Assembly: GCF_034702125.1 (NCBI RefSeq) | Contig: NC_085860.1 | Coordinates: 53,348,125 to 53,412,124 of the forward strand | From: Engraulis encrasicolus | Lineage: Eukaryota; Chordata; Actinopteri; Clupeiformes; Engraulidae | DNA: 64,000 nt | Reading direction: 5' to 3' | In this document: in pieces, positions 25,267-38,043 of the stretch | Layout of the letters: every line of letters starts with the position of its first letter | Position numbering within the stretch: position 1 is the stretch's first letter | Made by a program: the position numbers and the translations under genes | The notes under the pieces: model-generated | Seen by the model: only the letters and a program-made list of their open reading frames with translations | What the model was told of the DNA's origin: nothing | Databases searched by the model: none

Positions 25267-25418
25267 GTGGTCTCAAGTGACAGCTGTGAGCTGCTAACAG
25301 CCACATTTCCACAACAAAAGGAGTGTCCACAGGGGGTCCCAAAGGGTCAAATGACCCCCTTGTGGGGCTTTTAGGTAAAAAGGTCAATTGACCCCTCCGT
25401 GGTAATTCTAGTGTTTAA

Positions 25419-25776
25419 AGGTACATTGTGCAGGAAATGGTCAAAAAAGGTACTGCAACTATGCTGCTCATTGAAACTGGGTTGCCTATTCCCCAATTTG
25501 ATCTTTACATGAAAGTTTACTAAGTAATAAACAAATATTTCCTAGTATGATCCAAGTAGTCATTTTTGCAGCTAAAAATGGCTATTTTTGGAAATTCAAA
25601 ATGGCGGACCATGGAGAAGATCCCCCTTTTCATGTATGAAAAGTGCATTTTTTTCCAGTCATAATGAATACTTAGAATTTGATGGCGGTGGTAGTATTCA
25701 TGAAAAAGGTAACATTAGTGAATGGGCATCATGAATTTTGGAAATAAACAACTAAAAATCTCACACAGGGTCCCCT
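25419..25776. mobile_element. TTAA-flanked MITE (358 bp), copy 1
   Basis: The left end aggtacattgtgcagg pairs with a decayed right end, inverted aggggaccctgtg. TTAA lies at both sides (25415-25418, 25777-25780). It is a close relative of 56464-56811. A Kolobok-type origin is likely from TTAA and the end sequence, but not proven. Confidence 0.8.
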
Positions 25777-25980
25777 TTAAATCTGTGGTTTCCTTTGTAT
25801 GAATGAACCCACAATCACCATGACAAGTTCGGTTCAAATCTGTGCTGAGGAAAAGAATTCATTAGACCACTTTTGATTTTAAATGTGGTTGGTTTTATTC
25901 ATTACTGCAATGGAAAGGGTTTATATTTTACAAATAGAAAAAAGGAAAATGTGAAGTTGATTTGTAAAATTTAGCTTAAC

Positions 25981-27720
25981 ACATTGACTACCAAATCACG
26001 GGGGAAACCCGTTTTTGCTTCCCATGCGTTTGGCTCCCCAAAACGGGAAAACCCGTTTTTGAGTTGTTATGGTATTTTCATAACTAGACACTTCAATGCT
26101 TATTGTGTGTGATTTTGGGAGCTCTGTGATATGTAGAAAGACATAGATGACAGTCCAAAAGGTTGTGTCATCATCTGGACATTTTAATCACAAACGCCAG
26201 GATCGGAGCCACCCAAGAATATATTTGATAACAACTGCTGTATGGAACTGCGCCCCTTTGCCCTCTCTGTGTACACCTTGCTAAATGTCTAGGCCTACGA
26301 TGCTGCCATCTCTATAAACACACAAGAAGCGTGTTTGTATGTATGTTGTTTACTGAGTGTTATAGTAGGCTACAGTCAGCGTCCACGTCTATGGCGCTTT
26401 ATAGTATGCTACACATTGTGAACTCTGATTTGGATTATTACCCTTACCTCGGATATTTGCTCGGCAACCAGACAAGTTGGATTCTTCATTTTTGTTCTTT
26501 TATAACCCCCATGATAAAATTGACGCTGTAGTGAAACAGGTGTGAGAGAAAGCTGGCAGCTACTGTCTAGCATTGCTATGTAAACAGCATGCAACGCATG
26601 CATGGCACAGCACAACAGCTGTTTCCCCAGACCACACAAGGATCGGAGACATTAACGCAGCCGATTAACAGATTTTGTTGTTGATGTTGGACTAAAAGCC
26701 GATAAGGACGTGTTTTGCTTACACGTTGGTTGGTGTGACCAAGACCCGTTTCACACGTGCAAAGATTAGTTGTGCAGGGACAGACAGTGTACTTCCGGAG
26801 GTGAAAATATGCGTTTGGTTTGGTTGGTACAATTGGAGGGGGAGGTCACAGAGCAGGAGAGATGTGTCTAGTACACCAATATCATATAGACCTCAAACCG
26901 CAGAAAAATACACCAGAGGCGATCTGAGCGAGTCGAGCGACGGAAGTAATTGACTTTGTATTGAGTCGAGAGACAAAAGCGATTCTGGAGACTAGGAGCG
27001 ATTTGCGCAACGAGCGCGACAGTTTGAAGTTGAAATCTTTTCAACTTTCTATGACGCGTTTCGGCGACAAGCCGCGACAGCCCAATGACTGTATAGAGGT
27101 CAGTGACCACAGAGCCAATGGGAGACGATGCTTGAATGCTTTGCCTTCTGCCTGTACGGACATACTCTTGTCTTCCTCAATCGCTCTGTATCGCTTGCTG
27201 CTACACTCTGTCGCTTGAATCGCATCGCCGCTGGGTGTATTTCTGCGGTCAGAAGTCACCCGGAAACATGTAGCAGACTGTAGTATTTCTTGTTAGCATT
27301 TAAGGACTTCCGGTTCCCAGCGATCGACCATGGGAATTGGGACCAGTCTCAAATAAGGTGTGTGTGCAAACACGCGATGAATGAACCCCCGTAAACTGAC
27401 GAGGGTATTACAAATAGACTGTTAGGGATGACATGAATTGATCATTTTTTGTGTCAAACGCCAACATAAATACGATGTTGTTGCTATGCTATCACATGCT
27501 TAACCCCGGAAAAACTGGCAGACTACAGGATGGAGATTTCACGAGCTGTGACCATGGTAACCCACGATAAACCGCCACAACCTTCCTAGTACGAGACTTT
27601 TGGAAATATTTCTGACCAAGCTCTGATACAGGTTGTTTTCACTCCTGGTAACACTCTTTTGATAAAACGTTAAAAAGTGCCATAACTGCAATTACTCCAA
27701 TCGCCTTGGTTTAGTAGTAT
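25981..27720. other. insert-like stretch between duplicated blocks, no gene
   Basis: The shared block ends at about 25980 (tttagct) and sequence like that at 22110-22270 resumes near 27965. The stretch begins ttaacacattgac and has two gggaaacccgttttt-like motifs, suggesting a TTAA element, but I could not locate its far end. It contains the foldback at 26886-27255. Confidence 0.4.
26886..27255. mobile_element. foldback MITE with gaccgcagaaatacacc-type ends
   Basis: The left accgcagaaaaatacacc and inverted right accgcagaaatacaccc are followed on both sides by ggcgat and gagcga/cagcga-like repeats. Target duplication not resolved. Confidence 0.65.
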
Positions 27721-27726
27721 TACTTG

Positions 27727-27968
27727 AAGAGTTCAGATGCAAAACCCCCTAAGTGCCTTTTCAGAAAATAATCTTAATTCATTTTTATTTAATACAAAGC
27801 TATCAAAATTGCCTATTTTTTTTTAAATGTATTTATTTAATATAACTATTTTTATGTACTATCAAGTACATGAATGTAAACCAAACCAACAACTGGGTTC
27901 TCTAAAAATATGCAAGTGCAGGTCTTCAGAAATGTAGTTAGGGGATTTTGCATCCCAACTCTTCATAT
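27727..27968. mobile_element. short TIR MITE (about 242 bp)
   Basis: The left gaagagttcagatgcaaaac and inverted right gaagagttgggatgcaaaat are followed by ccccctaa/cccctaa. The target duplication is not clear. Confidence 0.65.
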
Positions 27969-28129
27969 GTTATATTGGGGCACTATTACCACAGTAGCCT
28001 ACCACAGTACACTCTGACCAAAAAATTCCAAAAAAGGAATTGTCCTGTATAGCAAAGGGGCAGGTGCTTTAACCCACCTCATCCCTATCTGTGCAGGCCT
28101 ATGGTGCGAGTGTAGTATAGGAGTGATTC

Positions 28130-29840
28130 TACGATTCGCCTGCGCTTTGGCTAAAGCAAAATGTAAATTCTCAGTATTTCTTTCAACTAAATGACTTAGA
28201 TGTTTACATAGTGTAGTATTTAAGTTTCAAACAAACAAATTGCCAAGCTTAATCCTGAATTATTTTTTTTGTCAAAGTGTTATGGACAAATACTATGTAA
28301 TTTCAAACATATATAAAAATACTACAGAGTTTTAAACAACTACGTTTAAAAGTGCTTATGTCCCTTAGCAATAATGTTTTTTCATTAATCCCTGTGCAAC
28401 TGATAAAGAAAATGTGTATTGTTGATCTTCATAAGTAGGAATTTTGAATGATTTCACTCTGATACAGACTGACACATTTTCTTTATAAATCCCTGTAACG
28501 TCTGATTGGAATTTAGTCACCCTCCTTACACAAGACTTCCCTCTCCAGAGATAATCTTAGTGTCTGTTCATAGGATTTTTCCAACACATAATAAGGCCTT
28601 GAGCTAGAAGCCAAAAATTGACCTCTCACAATCGAACCGGTGGGCAAGTTCTAATCTGTTTTTTTTACTTCTTAGACATCTCAAGTAAACAGTTTGGCAC
28701 AATGATACAGTAAGGATACTTATGTAGAACCTCCTTGGTTTGGCATGATAACCATTGCAAACAGGTAGCTTTTTGGTAGTTATCATGTGTGAAATGGTGG
28801 GACCAGTAAAATGCGAAATGTGATTGAAATCGATATTGTGGTTCTTTGCTATTACGTAAGTGTAGTTTGGTTGACCAGCACAGGGTGCTTGAATTACCTC
28901 AGGGATGGATTTCCCGTTCTATTAAGACCTCTACAGGGATTGTTAGGACCACACTAATAGGCCTAATAGAATCACCTCAGCAATATGTGAGTGACAAAAT
29001 GTGATAAAAATGTGGGTAATTTATTTGTTTATTGAAAACTTGTCCTGCACAATAGCAAGAATAACGATGAACAAACACCACGAACAAATACACATTAACC
29101 ATATTAAAATAAACTAAAGAGCCATTAATCCAGTCCTCAAGATCTGACTCAGTCCAGTAAGCATCTGTAAATATGTCACCATGAATTATCCTCTTCATGC
29201 TGAGATTACGCATGTTTGAAGTTTTTAGAGGGTTTTGTGCATTTTGAGCTAATTCTCAGAGGGACCAGTTGGCAATCTGGTCAGTTTACATTTGATGCTT
29301 TATGGCTGCACTTGCAAGACATTCATGTTGTAGCACTGCCTCAGGGGCTGGAGATTGCCGCATTCACTGTATAGTGAAGCTTGGTCATTTTCATAGTTGG
29401 CCCAGCCATGTAATGGTCAAGTGGGCTGGGGATTTGTGGAGCTGCTTGTGAAGACTTGCTCTCAAGATTGCCAGCCTGATAGTTGGCAAGTCCTCACCTG
29501 GTTGTATTTATGTTCTACGTATTTGTTGATGCAATGTAGAGTTGGGCACTCTAAATGCTTCATGAATACATCCAATGGACAGCTCCAAGTCCTGTCCCAG
29601 CGTCTATGAAAAAAAACAGTTTGAAAGAGCTCTGATTCTCATCGTAGAGCTTTTAAGGCTCTGAGCTTTCCACAGCCTGCACTGGTCCTGTTGTATTTTA
29701 CGATGAGTATTTTTTGTATTTACTTTACATTATTTTTCGCATATATTGTAGCCCTAGCCTCTTCCCCCTTACATTAGAAAAAATTGAATTTCATGTTAAG
29801 AGGATATTCCCTATCAAACATATACATCGGTGGGCTCGGT
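28130..29840. other. stretch without recognisable gene or repeat
   Basis: It is mostly unique-looking and AT-rich. A minus-strand frame at 28977-29213 (78 residues, with DAYWTESDLEDWINGSL) might be a transposon protein fragment, but I do not recognise it. Confidence 0.3.
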
Positions 29841-29959
29841 GGGTACTCGCACTTGGGTTAACGCAAAAGTAGTTCAAGAAAAAACTGCCAGGTGGTTGTA
29901 CCCCGGCTGTTCTTGTGGTGGAACACCTCGGGCCGGCTGGCTTTAAGGGTCGTAACGCG

Positions 29960-30120
29960 AAGTCCCTCCTCGTTATAACCTTATTGTCACCAAATGGTAA
30001 TGGCCAAGTCTTAATCGGTTACCTAAGACTTCCTGCATTTGTTAGTAATGTTGTCTTAGTAGACATGTGAGTTCAGCGTTTTCAGCCCAAGAGTGTAATT
30101 GCGGGTACTCTGTCTCTAGC
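29960..30120. repeat. unit piece shared with 55395-55520
   Basis: gttataaccttattgtcacc and gtaatggccaagtct recur as gttataaccttactgtcacc and gtaatggctatgtct next to the 3' end of gene C, so this is a displaced piece of a gene-C-type flank. Confidence 0.5.
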
Positions 30121-30335
30121 CAGGGCTTCCTTGCTATTTGCCAGTTAGTGTGAGGCTAGTCTCAGAGGTGGAAATGTGAATACTGTAAAAAATGTAATTA
30201 GAGTAAACAATCTAGGAATAAAGAATGATCCATAGTAGACTTGGTGTTCAAAAATTTCTACTCAAAGTAGAAGTAAAGATTACCTCTATTTAAGAAGCAG
30301 ACTCTACTTGAGTCAAAAGTTTGATTTGTTGTAAG

Positions 30336-32265
30336 TATTTACAGTGTCAGGAGCTATATACAAAAAAAGGCGGAAAAGGAAAAGGCAACTAATGAAGTTT
30401 AAATTTTTTTCTATTAGAAAATAGAAAACAAAAAGCGAGCAGAAAGGGGGAAGGTGCTCTCAGCAAAGGGCCTATAAACTAAATACAAAAGGGATGACAA
30501 AAAACAAAAAGTTGCACAAACGCAAAAGAAAAATGGGGGAGAATGAATTACTAAATTACTCTTTACAGATAGTGTCCCTGGAAGTGAAGAATTATGGAAA
30601 AGAATGGCTTCTGATACAAAAACTAATCCCACGTCCAAATGCTGGACAGAGCTTTGGCTGGAAGGGCAATCAAAGATTTTTGTTATGGTACCTAAACAAT
30701 GTGCCCCTATCTCAGGAGTTGACATTAAAATGTTGGCGAGGATGTGGAAAGAAGAAGGGGTCGCAGTACACAATATTCTATACATGTTCTATAAAATTTA
30801 AAACCTTTTTGGGAAGAGGTAAGGGGCGAGCGTCACCATTACATTTTTGATCTTAAAAAACCCTTTAAAAACCACCGGGAAATGTAAAAGAAAAAAGGGC
30901 TTCCAAAATTTCCCAGGGTGGCACTTTGGCCCCCCAAAGGGGGAAAACCCATAAATGGCCCGCCCCCAACCCTTGCCCCCGGGGCCCCCTTTTCCATACC
31001 CCAAAAAAAAAGGTTTTCGCTCGCATTGTCGGAAGTGCCCTCTGGTTCATGAGAAAAAGGAAAGGCAGATTTTCCCGCAAATCGCACGGGGTTTCTCTGG
31101 ATAAAAAAAATAAAAAAGCCAAACACGGCGCTTTTGGGGGTACTAACGTCTGATTTGGGAAATTACCACAAAAAACATATATTTTTGGGTTGTAGCTACT
31201 TCCCAAAACTTTCCCAAAGGGCCCAGTGAGAGCATTGTTTTCTGGGGGGCAGAATTTAAAAAGCGCCCCGGGGAAAACAAGTGCTTCAAACCAAAGTAAA
31301 AAAATTGTTAAAAACCTAAACAAACATTTAAAGAAAAGTTTAAAAACTTCTGGGAATTTTATTATCAAAAATGATCAGGATCCTTTCTGTAGAAAGCCAA
31401 AAGGGAATTTTGTAGCCTGTCTTCGAACCCCTGCTTGTTCCCAAACTCAAGGGGCGTGGTGGGCACAAGTTCCCAAAAAATGGGGGTGCACAAAGTCGCC
31501 CCCGGGGCAGCTCGGCCCGGGTGTGACGTCATTTGGGTCACGTGACGGCGGCGAGTGGGGGTTCGCGAGTGAAAGTATGAAGGAGGCTGGGCCCCGTCAC
31601 GCCAAGTAAAAACCCCCTTTTAGGCTTTCGCCCCTCCCGAACAGGTTTAAAAGAAGCCCGTGGATTTTTTCAATTCAAAGGGATTTTACTGCATAAAGAA
31701 AATTAAAAAAACTAGGGGAAAAAAGGCAAAAAAACCCAAGATTCAGCGAGGGTTTAATACAATAAAAAAATTTTTTGGAAAGGGAAAAAAATATTTTTTT
31801 ATATTTTTTCTAGAAAGTGCTCCCCCAAAAATTTGGGGAAAAAAGGTACCCAGAAAATCTTGAAATAATTGTGTCTTATTTTAAAAATAAAAACAAAAAA
31901 CAAAAGCCTTTAAAGTTTATGCATGCCCTCACAACCCCCCACCCCCCACACCGAATTTACTTTACACCCAAAATAAAAACCCCTTTATTTAAAAACCCCA
32001 ACATACGGGTTTGAGCTTTAAAATTTGTTTCTTTCCTTTTCCCCTTCTCTCTCTCTCCTCGCTCTCCCCTTCTCTTTTCCCCTTTTGGGTCTCTTAAGGT
32101 TTTCATTTAAGGCTTTTTTTATTTTATTTTAAATTTTCTGTCTTTTTTGGTTTTCTTTGTTTTTGTCTTTTGTTTTTCAGGTCAATGTTATTGTCATTTA
32201 CGTAGGGGGGGGGGGGAGTTTTTTTGGGTTTAGTATGCTAAAATTCATAAAATAATTGAAGTAGT
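30336..32265 (+). pseudogene. second LINE copy, C-terminal region and 3' UTR, low-quality sequence
   Basis: It matches 6100-6895 plus 8729-9020 without the hAT insert (ggagctatatac, tgttggcgaggatgtgga, tttctagaaagtgctc). After about 30800 homopolymer runs multiply and frames collapse. Part of 30890-31670 has no counterpart in the first copy. Confidence 0.7.
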
Positions 32266-33440
32266 ATGGGCTTAAATTTTACTTAAAAGTAAAAAACAAA
32301 ACCCAAACCCCAGATACCCGGCTTCACGTCCTTTAATCAGCAATTTTTGGGGGAAAGCCCCAAAGGGACCCCTGCAAAGCTTCACACAGTTTTAAAAAGC
32401 CCCCCCCAGCAATACCCAAATCCCAAAATGCAACTAAAAATCCCTTAAAGGGCGGGCCTCACCCCTAACCACCCCGCTACCCCCCAGCAGAAGTTGCAAA
32501 AAATTGTCAGCCCAACCGGGAGCAGTGCAAAAAAGCAGCCCCAATCGGGAAAGGCACCCTGCAGCTGTAGCCACCCCCGCAGAATTAAAGGGGAAAGCCC
32601 GGGAAACAACTGCAGATGCCCCAAAACGGTGCAGCAAAGCCCAAAAGCAATTTTTTTACCACCCCAAAGTGAAACTCGAAATGCTAAAGTAGTTATACTA
32701 CAGTACCCCCGGCCAGCAAACCCCAACACCCGTTGAAAGAAACCCCAAAAAAAAAACCCCAAAGAAAAAGGCCAGCAACACCTCCAGCAAAAGCTGCAGC
32801 AGTGACTTAAACCCAGTAAAAGGTCCAGGGGAACATCTTTCCCAGGGGCATGATAATCTTCAAGTCATTTAGTACCCTCCAAAAAGTCCCTAAAGAAAAC
32901 AATGAAAAAAGGCCCCATGGTAGTGACTGTGCGATTTTCCTTTGGCCCCCGTAGCAAACCCAATGCAACCCGATAGAAAATGAAAGCAAGCATAGGCAAA
33001 GTTTTAAAGTTTTCTCGGGAACAAAAACCCAAAAAAGCAAAAGCAGTGAGAGTTCTTTCCATAACAAAAAGGCCCCCTTAGGCTTCAGTAATTTCCAAAG
33101 GAAAGGTCTGCCTTTTTTTAAAATGATAAATAAAAAATATTTAAAGCATCCCCCCCCATACACCGTTTTGTGTGTAACTTGCAGAGTGATGCGGGAAACT
33201 GATTGGGGTCCACTTTGATTTATTGATACAAAAACTTATACTTTTTCCCCTGTCAGCCCGGGTTTTAGGAAAAAAATTTTGGGGTAAACATTAAATGATG
33301 TTGATTTTTGTATTTCCTTTGGGGATTTGTTGGGTTGAGATCCTTGGTTTTTTTTGGGGTTTTCTAGATTTTTTAAAAAGGGGAAGTTGGTGTGCGTCCC
33401 TCTATGGGGTTTGAAAAACGCTTCCCTTTAAAGTTTGGTC
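32266..33440 (-). pseudogene. copy B of the Ala/Val/Gly-rich gene, corrupted sequence
   Basis: The segment follows gene A base by base (exon 2 about 32280-33010, intron about 33010-33320, exon 1 region about 33320-33390). It shares ccagcaacacctccagca, ccatggtagtgactgtgcga and ttgatttattgataca. Stretched C, G, A and T runs destroy every frame. Whether the gene is really broken cannot be judged from this sequence. Confidence 0.65.
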
Positions 33441-36095
33441 TGCTATATGTCTAGGGGTTAGGTCTCCCTGTGATTACAAATCACTAAATTTTTCGGGTTT
33501 TCCCCTTATGGCCCAACATATAATGTTTCTTCCAGAGAAAATTGTCATTCAAACTTTGATCTCACACCCCGTTTGGGATCCCCTCTTTTATAAGAGGTCG
33601 GGGGTTATAATTTAAAAACACCGTGAAAACATAAAAACCCCTAATAAAATAACAAAAAATGGATAGCAAAAGTTTTTTTTTTCCCGTAAAAATGCAGGAA
33701 AATAGCCAAAATTTTGGGTTTGCTGCATTGCAAGGGGTTTAATATAAAAAACGCACAAAAAGGCTATTCCTGTGTAAAAAAAAGGCCAGGTTTAGGGCAG
33801 TCCCGAAATTTTTGAGAAAAATTTTTGGAGACTCGGTATGGGGAGGGGGCCCGGAAAAGGGAAAGGCTGTTTAAAAATGAGTTTGATGGGATTTTTGCTT
33901 TGTGCCGGGATGTTTTGTAATCCCTGGGGTTTCTTTCAAATTTTTAATTTGTTTTAGGGGAAAATTTTGGAGTCAGAAGGCTACCCTTTTAATTTCCCGG
34001 GGCTGTGGTGGCGGTTAGCCCCTGCTCTCTCTCTCGGCCTCTTTTCACTGCCGAAAGTGCCCCACCCTGTTTAGCCAGAGGGGTTTTAAGCCCCGCTGGT
34101 GAAAAGGGGCGAAACTATTGTTGGTTTTAGAATGTTGATTTAAGCCCAAATTTTCTTTTAAAAAGGGGTTCGTAAGGGGAGGGGGTGAAACCCGGCCCCC
34201 CGGAAAACTCGGGCCCCGGGGGCTTAAGTTCGGGTTTTCAGTTCCTGGGGCCAAGTTCGGGGCCCAAAAGGGCCTCCCGTAAAACAGGGCTATTGTATTC
34301 GATTTAAACCCCTTTTTATAGGTAAATTTACAACATACATCTTACTATGTCAAAAATGTGCACACAAATGCAGTCAACTCCAGTCAAAAAGGCGTGAGGA
34401 ACTCATTTCCCCAACCCCACCCTCTCAAAAGGGGTGCCCCAAGGGTCCCTATAGGGCCCCCTTTGTTTTGTTTGGTACACCACCCGCTGGCCCTTGATTA
34501 CTCACATGGTTTGCATATCACCGCTGTGCTTTATGGTTTTCAAAATAACCCGTTCTTCCAAAACCAGATGAATCCATGTTTTTTTGCTACATTTTTTCTT
34601 GCCCTTTTTGAATTATGCATTTTTCTATTGGGGGTTTTCCCCACTTGTCAAAACAATAAATTTAAAACCCCCGTCAGGATTTTAATGGCCAAAAGGCCCA
34701 TTACATAATGCTTCTTTCAAAAGAAATTGTGAAATGAAAGGAAAAAAGCAAGCCCACCTGGGAAATTCCCATTTTAAATTTTGAAAAGCATTTACGAAAA
34801 CAGTTTTAAAAATACAATTTTCCCGTTCCCCAATACATTTCCTCTTCCCGCTCCGCTACCCCCCTATGTTGGCTTAATTGTCTGTGCAAACCCTTGCAAA
34901 AGGCCAGAAGCGCAAATGTGCCTGGTATTGACCCAAAAAAAAACGGTTGGGCTGTTTAAATAGTTATTTTTCAGTGCCCCTTGTGGGGACAAATTTCATG
35001 ACCAAGCCAGACAAAAAAAAGGGATATTGGGGGTAAATAGTCCCTTCACTAATCCTAGTTGAAACAACCCGATTGACTTATCAGCATTTGGGTCGACACA
35101 AGCACAAATTTAAACTTAAAACTATTAAAAAATACTTTGGGCTGTGTTGGTTTATTGGGGACTGCAATAAAGCCTTATGCTTTCCAGGATGTTGCATTCC
35201 CCCAAATACCAAAGGTCCCGGACCCAAACAAGACAAACCCAGCCCCAAAAAAGTTTCCCCCTTTTCTCCTAAAGGTTTAAGAGCCATCCCCCTACCCAAA
35301 AAAAGGGTAATTTTCCCCTACCCCTTTTAAGCTTAAAGACCCCCCCCCCTTTTAAATTAAAAAATTGAACTTCCCCAGACAGGTTTAGAATCCCTTTTTT
35401 TTTGTGTTCTTTTTAAAAAAATACCCAAAAAAACCCTGAACCCAGTGAAAAAAAATAGAGGAGGTGTAATTTGTCAATATCCCAGAATTTAAAGGGGGGG
35501 TTTAAGCTGGGTTTTTTAACAAGGGCCAAGGGGGCTGTTTTTTAAAAACAATATTTAAAAATTTTTCCTTACACCCCCCCGAGCCCCCCCCCAAAGCCAC
35601 CCGGGGACAATAATAGGATTAGCACCCAGGGGGCCCCAAACCCAAAAGCCCCCAAAGGGTCTCAACCGGGTTAAAAAACAGGATCATGGGAAGGGCTTTT
35701 TCTCCCTTATGTTTAGTGGCTTTTCCAACCGAAAAAAAAGGGAACACACATTTAAAAAAGGAAGGGGGGGGTAAATAATGAAAAATAAAGGACCTACCCA
35801 AAAATGAAGGAAGAAAACTTTTTCATCTGTAAACCCAAATTTCTTAAAAAAATCCCACCATTTATATGGGTTTTTTTTATTGTGGTGAGGGGGTAACAAA
35901 CCCAAGTTCCTTTTCCGACTTTTTTTTGAAAAGGCAATTTTTTTGTGCTTAAAAGTTGACAGCGAGAGACATGGGGAAAGCCCAGCTGAAGGAAATAGAT
36001 TCTGCCATTTTTCATCAAACTGCATTCCAATGCCTGTCACTGCCACTCACCTGCCACTCTGCTGGTAAAAGGATGTTTCTGCTACTTTCTCGATG
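33441..36095. repeat. second copy of 10.15-12.26 kb, low-quality sequence
   Basis: The order of the first copy is kept: upstream flank, L2/CR1-like remnant (34420-34640), and the orphan-promoter-like end (36035-36095, cacctgccactctgctggt). From about 34750 to 35950 the match to the first copy is hard to follow. All ORFs here are unreliable. Confidence 0.65.
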
Positions 36096-36111
36096 TTTCT
36101 TGTTACTTTCT

Positions 36112-36215
36112 ACTAGGGGTGGGCAAACTTAAAAATCTTTAATCGCATTAACTCAACGACTTTCTGTGATTAATCGTGGGATTATTCCTGGGATTAATCT
36201 CTGGGAAGCCACGGC
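36112..36215. mobile_element. partial hAT-like end (taggggtgggcaa type)
   Basis: taggggtgggcaaacttaa followed by attaatcg/aatcgcattaa repeats resembles one end of a common vertebrate hAT family. No matching right end was found. Confidence 0.4.
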
Positions 36216-37380
36216 GCATGGGACCGCTTTTGGGTGGCACTTCAGTCATTCTCACATACCATTACAACATAATGTCACAGAATCCATGTAAACCTAATGG
36301 AATGCAATCTACCTGTAGTTATTATTATATGGGCAAACCTGGACCTGAACCTGGGCAAATACAGCCCATTCAATTCAATAGTCTCATGATTTCATGAAGT
36401 AATGTTCTGTTGTGTAGGCCTATAGGCTATGTAACCCTGCCTATCTTAACATCACATGAGTACATACCCCAATCAGGTTTTTTGACCCGACCAAAATCAT
36501 GATCTGCATTGCCAATCACAAATAAATAATTAGGTCTAATCTTTCCAACCACTTTTAAAATCCAACAGAGGGTGCACCATTTGTGAAACGAACTAGGCCT
36601 ATTGACTCATAAAATGGCAGAACAGTCCAGAAACCCAAGGCTAAGAAACTAACAGTTGCAGTGGCGGGTGATAGCTATTGGTAGAATTCTGTGTGTTCCC
36701 CAGACAAGAATTCAGACAACCTCCCTCCCTCCTTCTGCTCAGTCATTTTTCTTGCACGCTGCGTTTCGTATTGCATCATTCACCCCACGAAATGTGTGCA
36801 ATAGGCTACCATTACAGCAACAACTCACATTAATGGCATTCAACAATAACACATCACCGAGGCGCAATCATTCCAGAAAGGGTGTGTTCTTCTGGACCAG
36901 GTAATATTCTGGTAATAAATGAAGTCAAACCACGAATAGCGACCAAGGGACACTCAACCACCTGCGTTACTCCGTGATTGCAGTTGTGACAGGGGACAAA
37001 TATTAACCCAGTGCCCTTACCTTAAACGTTGTCTTGACCGCGTATAATGTATCCCGACCTTTCACTGTTATCCATGCTTTTCCGACCGTAACCATCTTCC
37101 ACGTTCGCTTCCACCTTGTAATCCACAAAGCAAGAGAGGGACTATTTTGCTACAATTTGGCGATTCCTCTCAACTCACTCGTGTTATCCGAAATATTGCA
37201 CATTTGACCACATTCAAAACAGTTCCGCTTCGACAAAAGGCGTGTTATTGAACAATCTCAAGACGTTTGCCCAGTGCTTGTTACAGCGGATTGACAGTGC
37301 GATGTCACTGACCTGGGACAGTTTGATTGCAGTACAGAGAGTAATATATTGTCTTCGAGATAACTTTTATTATAAAAGCA
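36216..37380. other. no recognisable gene
   Basis: Nothing with support was seen on either strand. A short frame at 36656-36904 shows no motifs. Confidence 0.3.
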
Positions 37381-37384
37381 ACTG

Positions 37385-37870
37385 GCTTGAGCCAAAAAAT
37401 GTGAAGTAAACTGGCGTCTGTGCAACATCCTCTGAGAGAGATATTTTCGCTTTCTTTTCAGTTTGTAGGCTATTGTACATGATTTTACGATGTCGCTGCC
37501 AACCAATGTGAAGTAAAACTGGCGTCTGTGCAACATCCTCTGAGAGAGATATTTTCGCTTTCTTTCAGTTTGTATTGTGCATGATTCTGTCGCTGCCAAC
37601 CAATTGGAAGGGGGGCTAATTGGGGGTATTTTGACTATACTGTCGTTGGCTTTTCGGCACTTGACTAGATGCTGTCGCTGATGCCAACCAATTGGAAGGG
37701 GGGCCCCAGTTTGTATTGTGCATGATTCTGTCGCTGCCAACCAATGGAAGGGGGGCCCCTTCAGCTGGGGGTATTTTGACTATACTGTCGCTAGGCTTTT
37801 CGGCACTTGACCTCACGCTGTCGCTGATGCAAACCAATTTGAAGGGGGCCCCCTCGAGCAGGTGGTATTC
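37385..37870. repeat. complex tandem repeat, three to four units
   Basis: The block aatgtgaagtaaa(a)ctggcgtct...gagagagatattttcgc occurs twice about 115 bp apart (37398, 37507). The block gtcgctg(atg)ccaaccaatt(g)gaaggggggc...gactatactgtcg occurs three times (about 37587, 37675, 37821). The derived ORFs are repeats, not genes. Confidence 0.8.
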
Positions 37871-37969
37871 GGGAGGCGCTGTTGCTGCCCTCGCAGCAGA
37901 GCCGTTCATACAGATGACAGTAGCTTATGATAGAGCTATTTAAAATCGTCATTGCGGTTGAATACAAAA

Positions 37970-38043
37970 CATGTCGTCCGTGGGGGCCCCTCCTACTCGG
38001 GGGCCCTAGGCAGCTGCCTACTTTGCTTACCTTAACGGGCCTG
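37970..38043. mobile_element. right end of a hAT-type element
   Basis: Read inverted, it starts caggcccgttaaggtaagc and continues tgcctagggcccc, a pattern typical of a hAT terminus. The left end was not identified, though ggggcccc-rich repeats lie just upstream. Confidence 0.45.

Larger units (their letters stand above)
23048..25414. mobile_element. piggyBac-type nonautonomous element
   Basis: The ends are CACTAGAACTACC and, inverted, CACTAGAATTACC. TTAA lies at 23044-23047 and at 25415-25418, one base off the right end. Subterminal gtcatttgaccc/gtcaaatgaccc motifs occur at both ends. No transposase. It hosts a Tc1-type element (23346-24970) and a CA microsatellite. Confidence 0.75.

Noticed and set aside
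24862..25374. 170-residue ORF with a His/Thr repeat
   Set aside because: It spans a transposon end and the CA microsatellite; no domain.
28977..29213. 78-residue minus ORF with DAYWTESDLEDW
   Set aside because: Protein-like but short, no ends or repeats around it; not enough to name.
30865..36046. Many overlapping ORFs rich in Lys, Pro and Phe
   Set aside because: Products of homopolymer-expanded, poor-quality sequence; they overlap on both strands and match nothing.
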